Program-made: the position numbers and the translations under genes
Notes under the pieces: generated by a model
What the model was told of the DNA's origin: nothing
What the model saw: only the letters and a program-made list of their open reading frames with translations
The model's database searches: none
Assembly (NCBI GenBank): GCA_001695595.3
Contig: MBPM02000001.1
Coordinates: 806,001-870,000 of the forward strand
Direction: 5' to 3'
Length of the DNA: 64,000 bases
Source of the DNA: Plasmopara viticola
Taxonomy: Eukaryota > Oomycota > Peronosporomycetes > Peronosporales > Peronosporaceae
Shown here: piece by piece, positions 58,830 through 64,000 of the stretch
Numbering within the stretch: position 1 is the stretch's first letter
Layout of the letters: every line of letters starts with the position of its first letter

Positions 58830-61148
58830 TTACGCCTGGGTTTTGATCTCAAACACAGCGCAGAGTGGGTTTACGATGTTATTGTACACATCACACCACG
58901 TGTCCGGCTTGATAGCGACCACGTACTCGCTGTCCTCGGTAATCTTTTGCAAGCCCTGCCCGATTTGAGGCGTGTATACGCTCCAGTCCGCCACTGTCAA
59001 TGCAAACGACACTTGCTGAGACTCTCCTGGCTGGAGTTCAATTTTCTTGAACTGTTTTAGCATTTTCATTTCCGGGACGGAAATCTTGCGGAACGGTTGA
59101 ATGAGGAACAGCATGACGGTCTCCTTCCCAGCTAGTGTCCCCGTGTTTGTAACCGTCACGGTGGCAGTAAGAGTAGCATCGGCACTGGTGAGGTTCCTGG
59201 CATCGAGAGACAGGGCCGAGTAGTTGAATTGCGTGTAGCTGAGACCAGCCCCAAAGTCCCACTGTGTCTCGCAGTAATAGTAAGCACATTGGGTGTTGAC
59301 ACGGTGGAAATACGGAATCGCAACGTTCGCGGGGTCCTTTGGGTACGTCATTGGCAAGCGCCCACTCGGGTTCACAATGCCGTAAATGATATCGGCGACC
59401 GCTTGACCACCCAGTTCACCAGGCAATAACCCATCGATCACAGCAGCAGCCAATCCCGGGAGGGTACCCAAAAGACGGGGACGCCCTTCAAACAACACGA
59501 GGATAATCTTGGTCGATGTCGCCGCTAGCGCCTCGACATAGTCAATTTGACCAGCCGGCAAAGTCAAATCGACAATGTCGCCCGGTTTTTCGGTGTAGTT
59601 GCTTTCACCAATAACCACAACCGTGTACTCGTGCTGATTTGCGAGTGCGACAGCCTGGGCAAGGTCGGAATCCGAGTACGTGCCGTTCTCAAACAGGCCG
59701 TTAAAGTAGGTGAACGAGTTGTTGCCCACGACATTTTCAAAGCCTTGACGGACGGAAATACCGTTTGGAAACATGGCGTTGCCCGAGTAGCCTTGCCATT
59801 TGATGGACCAGCCACCACACTGGAAACCCACATTGTCGGCGGAGTGACCCGTCAAAAACACCGAGGCTTCTTTTGGAAGTGGCAAGACATTGTCGTCGTT
59901 TTTCAAGAGCACAATGGACTCGCGTGCCATCTTCAAACCCACGGCCTTGTCGTCATCGTTTCCGACCATGAATTCATAGTCTTTTCCAGGGACGGGATTG
60001 TCGTACAAGCCCAGCTGGAGCTTTGTCCTGATGATGCGCTTGGCAGATTCGCGCAAACGCGTTTCGAGCTCCGGGTTGGTTTCGAGCACGGATAAAGTAT
60101 AATTGATGAAATTCGTATTCGACGGGACCATACTCATGTCAAGTGACGTCTGGGCCAAGGTCATGCGAACGGCTTCCTCATACGTCGCGGCGACGCGGTG
60201 CCAGTCGTGGAGGTTGTTGATCTCCGCCCAGTCTGACACCAAGAGACCCTTAAAGCCAAGATCGGAACGAAGCAAGTCTTTCAAGATGCGGGAGCTGGCA
60301 ATCACGGGGTCCCCATTGATCGAGATGTAGTTTTCCATCATTGTCAGCGCACCCGCTTTAAGCGCGGCCTTGTACGGAGGGACAAAGTAGTTGACCAAGT
60401 CAAAGTCGGCCATCAAGACATTGTCGCGGTCGTGCCCCGAAGGGGTTTTCGAGTATCCGATAAAGTGCTTGATGCAGGCAGCGGTCTGATTGAAGCTCTG
60501 GAGACCGCGGACGATCGCGTCCCCCATGACCGATACCAGGTACGGGTCCTCACTAAACGTTTCGTACATTCGAGGCCAGAGGGCGTTTTGCGCAAGGTCG
60601 AGAATGGGTCCAAAGATCCACGGGATACCCGCGGCTTCCGTGTCGCGAGCAGTAATTCGACCAATTGTGTATACTAACTCAGGGTCGAAACTGGCCCCGC
60701 TGTTGACTTGTTGCCCAAACATGACGGCCCCGCTAATGTAATTCGCACCGTGAACCGAGTCAATGCCGTAGATGAGCGGATGGCCCCCATTCTCCTCCAT
60801 ATTAATGGCTTGGATCCGGGTCATCATATTCCGCCATTCCGTCGCGTTCCATCCGTACTTGTCGCCCACTGGTTGGGACCAATTCGTGTTGAGGTACGAA
60901 CCCACGTTTTGCCGCGCCAGCGCGCGCACGCTGTCTTCGTTGAGCGTATTATTCTCGCGCAAGACGAGGCTGACGTCAACTTGCGTCATTTGGCCAATCA
61001 CTTGAGCCACTGAAAAGCCGTCAACGATGGTTTGTGCTCGGGCATCGAGTACATCAAAGGCTTGAGTTTGGGCATCGTCACTGGAGACCACAGTGGCAAC
61101 ACTTGCCGTCACAGTGAGCGTACAAACTGCAAATTTGGTCGTCCACAT
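58830..61148 (-). CDS. secreted GH3 beta-glucosidase, right copy
   Basis: Inverse duplicate of the gene at 25443-27761, with the same 772-residue length, signal peptide and single exon. All catalytic landmarks are kept: KHFIGYS, the nucleophile in LLVSDWAEI, and GESNYTEKPGD. Thirteen residues differ from the left copy, among them Leu to Phe in GLQSFNQ, Glu to Lys in AALKAG, Asp to Asn in SNTNF, and Ala to Thr inside the GExxYxE motif (a variable position). None hits a recognised catalytic residue, so both copies look able to make enzyme. The upstream 135 bp is also open but lies before the preferred ATG. Confidence 0.95.
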   Translation of the reverse strand: MWTTKFAVCTLTVTASVATVVSSDDAQTQAFDVLDARAQTIVDGFSVAQVIGQMTQVDVSLVLRENNTLNEDSVRALARQNVGSYLNTNWSQPVGDKYGWNATEWRNMMTRIQAINMEENGGHPLIYGIDSVHGANYISGAVMFGQQVNSGASFDPELVYTIGRITARDTEAAGIPWIFGPILDLAQNALWPRMYETFSEDPYLVSVMGDAIVRGLQSFNQTAACIKHFIGYSKTPSGHDRDNVLMADFDLVNYFVPPYKAALKAGALTMMENYISINGDPVIASSRILKDLLRSDLGFKGLLVSDWAEINNLHDWHRVAATYEEAVRMTLAQTSLDMSMVPSNTNFINYTLSVLETNPELETRLRESAKRIIRTKLQLGLYDNPVPGKDYEFMVGNDDDKAVGLKMARESIVLLKNDDNVLPLPKEASVFLTGHSADNVGFQCGGWSIKWQGYSGNAMFPNGISVRQGFENVVGNNSFTYFNGLFENGTYSDSDLAQAVALANQHEYTVVVIGESNYTEKPGDIVDLTLPAGQIDYVEALAATSTKIILVLFEGRPRLLGTLPGLAAAVIDGLLPGELGGQAVADIIYGIVNPSGRLPMTYPKDPANVAIPYFHRVNTQCAYYYCETQWDFGAGLSYTQFNYSALSLDARNLTSADATLTATVTVTNTGTLAGKETVMLFLIQPFRKISVPEMKMLKQFKKIELQPGESQQVSFALTVADWSVYTPQIGQGLQKITEDSEYVVAIKPDTWCDVYNNIVNPLCAVFEIKTQA

Positions 61149-62439
61149 TATTGCCACAAGAGTCGAATCAAAGAGGGAGTAGATGAGACCGAGTCGTGAT
61201 CGGCTGGATGCAAGTTGGAGAATGAATGAATGGAGAACCAATTGGTGCCGAAATGGTTGATTAAGCCAGACATGAAATTGCAATCCGTATGATCATAGAG
61301 ACGTACCGTTTGCGATGGGCAAGAAAGCGTCTATCCTCCACACCCGGTTTGCCAATGTCCTCTGAGCTAATCACATCGAACTCTCTAGTATTCTCGGTAT
61401 GCTCTTTTATCTACGGGGCTGACTTACTGTTCATACGTTTCATACCCTTCAAAATTAAATACTTAAAACCATCCGGTGATTTGCCAAAGACGGCCCATGT
61501 CGAAAAAAAGAGGGGGTGTGGGAACAACCTTTATCTCTCCGTGCTCGCAACTATACCAACTGAGAAAGTAATGATCCTTGTTGTGGCTGAGATCGTAGGC
61601 TATAGAATTTGGTAAAGAATTGATCGGCACCGCATGAAATCCTTTCTTTAAACTCGTTGTTTCACTTGATTGTCAATATACTAGTGTTCCAAAAACGAGT
61701 TCACATATACGCAAGTACGTCATCTTCACGTTTATGTATCACACAAGCCGAATACCGGTACTTTTGAACCTACGGCGTATACATTAGCGGCCTCCGCATG
61801 TTCAAAGAAGTGCCAAACTTCGAACATTGTCATCATCCCTTGTGCTCGGAGACCACCTTTGTAAAGGAGTGCCATTCTGTGAACAGCGTCAATATCCCTT
61901 ACCACACTATCGTGCTCGATGTGCTGTCATACTCATCGACAAGGTTGAATTCAATGTCATTGCCTTGACAAGTGTGTTGTGCCCATATGTCGTCCCTTCG
62001 ACGCAGCATATCCTTGCTACTCTATCATCCACCGTTTACGACAAAGAAACATTGTCTGCACATGTCCATCACGTAAGCTTGGTACCCGAACCACGCACGC
62101 AACAACAAAGTAAACAAGGCCGTATTTCAGCAAATCTTGATCTGCCAAGAGCATATTGATTCCAATGAATCCGTGAGTCCATTTTGCGATACGTTTAGGC
62201 TATCACTGTGCCGCGCTCTCTGCCTCACCACTAGCTCGCACCTTATTCTATCGTTGGGTTGCAAGGTTCATGTCGCGTCACCGTACCGTGCTTGTGCCTT
62301 TCTCCCTCTGTTCGATTAGGTCACCTCTCCGGTATTCTTACTGGTATATATATTCTTAGATGAAAATATGGAGCAAAGTTTTTTTTCGATGAGCTACGCA
62401 AATATCTGTGCAAGTTTTATATTCCTCATCAATTTGCTT
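61149..62439. other. GH3 promoter side and outer end of right arm
   Basis: Mirror of 24268-25442 up to about 62325, then about 100 bp before repeat D2. No gene is supported. The left-arm counterpart of the 108-codon frame is open here too (61289-61615). Confidence 0.5.
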
Positions 62440-64000
62440 CCGTGTTTTTTTGTACTTTAGTTGGAATCGTTAGTGTTTCATATTTTGTTCATCGTTGTTC
62501 CTATTTTATTGTCGGTGGTGTGTTTTTGTCATTCAAACGAAGGAAACCACAGAATAATTTACCCAAAGGTGCGAAAAAGACATTGCAATGCTTGAAATGA
62601 TCATAGAATAACACAACATGTGTGGGTTTTACGAACCGATCACTGGCTCTCCCTTCGACACAAAAGCTAAGAGTCTGCATTCGAACCTAAAGATGTCACA
62701 AATTAAAAAAAATGTTCACTAGGCTAAAGGTATTTGTATCTAGTTACACTTGTTCATTTAGGCTAAAGGTATTTGTATCTAGTTACACTTGTGAGGCAAT
62801 GGCTTGCATATCAGCTAAACAGGTAGGTAACTACATCGAACCTGCATATTATACATAAATGGCACGATAAGGATGCGGCCTCCGGTGATGTTTTGCTTTC
62901 TAATACCCGTGCTTCAATTTTCGATCTATAAGGATAACCTATTGTAAAGTATATATTCCATCAATTCGCTAAGTAATTTCTTAGTAAATTTGCCGTGGTA
63001 ACCTTCCACACATCAAAAGTGCTCTTAATATATTAGTACAGCTTTAGTGCTTGAGTTTTAGTTTGTTCGCAATACTCTTTGTTGGACTCTCAGCTCTTTA
63101 TACAGTTGTTACGGCCTAGATGTATAAAGCTGAAAGAAGAATCGTTACTAAAAGAATGATCTTGTATTCAAAAAGAACTTTTTATACAAAATGTGCAATA
63201 TATGTAGATTTTCTCATAGTGAGTGTATTGAGATTCCGCAATTTGCCGGTTATCCCAAAAGTAGACAGAGACAAGCCCGAAGCTTGCTCTTCCGCTTCTC
63301 TGTCGCCCCGCTTCGTTTCCCCACGTCTACTCAAACATTTATCGCCGACAGACTGACAGACAAAAACAATTGCGTTAAGTCAAACAGAAAGGTCTTGACT
63401 GGATTCGGTCCAGCTACATTATCACCCGCCAAGACACTAGGCCGTTTCGACATGAGTCAACGAAATCTTAACTTCACTCGAAGTGTGAGAGATTATACTT
63501 TGAAAGCTGCACAACCACTGTGTTTGAAGATCGAGACACCTTTCGACGAATGTTACCTTGTGTGTCCCTTGGTCCTAGGTAGGCAGTACAGGCGCTCCCA
63601 CTGTCTCTTCCGTTGCACTCGCAACTTGTGGTGAGTCCTCTTCAATTATGACATACTTACAACGCGAGAAAGCTTGGCCCACGGCGTGGCATAGACTACG
63701 CCATCTTTGAGGAAGCGGAAGCAGCCATGTTGGACTCCAACCAAAACCAATTGAGCAAACGCTGGGCTGCCTTGATCGATACTCCGTACCAGGTGTTCCC
63801 CGAGCTGCGTCTACCAATGCCGTTCCTTGCTCGGGAACTAATTGCTCTCTTCGCGGGTGATGAGATCATGACTTCGCTAGGTTCAACATTACTAAGTATT
63901 ACGTAGACATCGAATATCGGGAACCTTAGTGACGTTTAGACAGTCCGGAATACTGGTAAGTGTACCGCCCGAAATTTATGTGCGAAACTGCGGAGAGAAC
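62440..64000 (+). repeat. dispersed repeat D, copy 2 (runs off window)
   Basis: Direct, diverged copy of 44690-46290. It shows the same order of landmarks, including GACATTGCAATGCTTG (62579), TATAAAGCTGAAAGAA (63124) and the SKRWAAL-like block (63755), and is still matching at the window edge. Together with D1 it brackets the right arm. Confidence 0.75.
62721..62798. repeat. 39 bp tandem duplication in repeat D2
   Basis: AGGCTAAAGGTATTTGTATC and the following bases are present twice with a 39 bp period (62721 and 62760), the first 33 bp of each unit being identical. D1 has a single unit at the matching place, so the duplication is private to D2. Confidence 0.9.

Larger units (their letters stand above)
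46858..62325 (-). repeat. right arm of long inverted repeat
   Basis: Inverse of 24268-37205. It is about 2.5 kb longer than the left arm, nearly all from the full-length GGGAATC-family element at 55755-58497. The outer end near 62325 coincides with the place where the left arm abuts element A. Confidence 0.9.

Noticed and set aside
1..64000. CRISPR array, operon, bacterial transfer
   Set aside because: Spliceosomal introns, SINEs and a mitochondrial presequence show a eukaryotic nuclear sequence. No regularly spaced short repeats were found.

Overview
The window is nuclear DNA of an oomycete, most likely a Peronosporales plant pathogen (Phytophthora or downy-mildew relative). The signs are compact genes with 60-110 nt introns (often GTRNGT...YAG), an Arg5,6-type arginine enzyme fused without the fungal NAT domain, a bifunctional pseudouridine-catabolism enzyme, a secreted GH3 glucosidase, FAR1/MULE-type transposons, and SINEs in AT-rich, gene-poor DNA. 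Genus and species cannot be named from the sequence alone.

Layout. 1-3953: no gene recognised, with a possible tRNA-like SINE head near 40-135. 3954-8428: two minus-strand genes, an SLC44/PNS1 choline-transporter-like membrane protein (4 exons) and a BRAP2-type RING/UBP-zinc-finger protein (5 exons). 8429-14768: about 6.3 kb with no gene. 14769-17962: a convergent pair, a Spg1/Tem1-type small GTPase (3 exons) and the mitochondrial ArgB-ArgC fusion. 18105-64000: a repeat-built accessory region.

The accessory region has a clear architecture: A - X - B - spacer - C' - X'. A (18714-24262), B (32946-38155) and C' (46858-51122, inverted) are copies of one decayed MULE-like element. X (24268-32945) and X' (51123-62325, inverted) are copies of an 8-11 kb segment carrying an intact GH3 beta-glucosidase gene. 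XB and C'X' therefore form two long inverted arms around a 9.6 kb single-copy spacer. The spacer holds the PsuG-PsuK gene (11 exons) and a MYND-zinc-finger/Aha1-N-domain gene. The right arm is itself bracketed by two diverged direct copies of another repeat, D (44690-46290 and 62440 to the window end).

Three near-full SINE copies and one fragment occur. All three near-full copies have clean target-site duplications, and one has its empty site preserved in the paralogous B copy. A 2.74 kb MULE with transposase remains in the right arm is represented at exactly the same site in the left arm by a 157 bp MITE.

The single-copy genes are housekeeping: membrane transport, ubiquitin/Ras-pathway scaffolding, cell-cycle GTPase signalling, ornithine synthesis, pseudouridine salvage and chaperone biology. 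They do not form an operon. The accessory interest lies in the duplicated secreted GH3 gene and in the transposon history that can be read from the arms.
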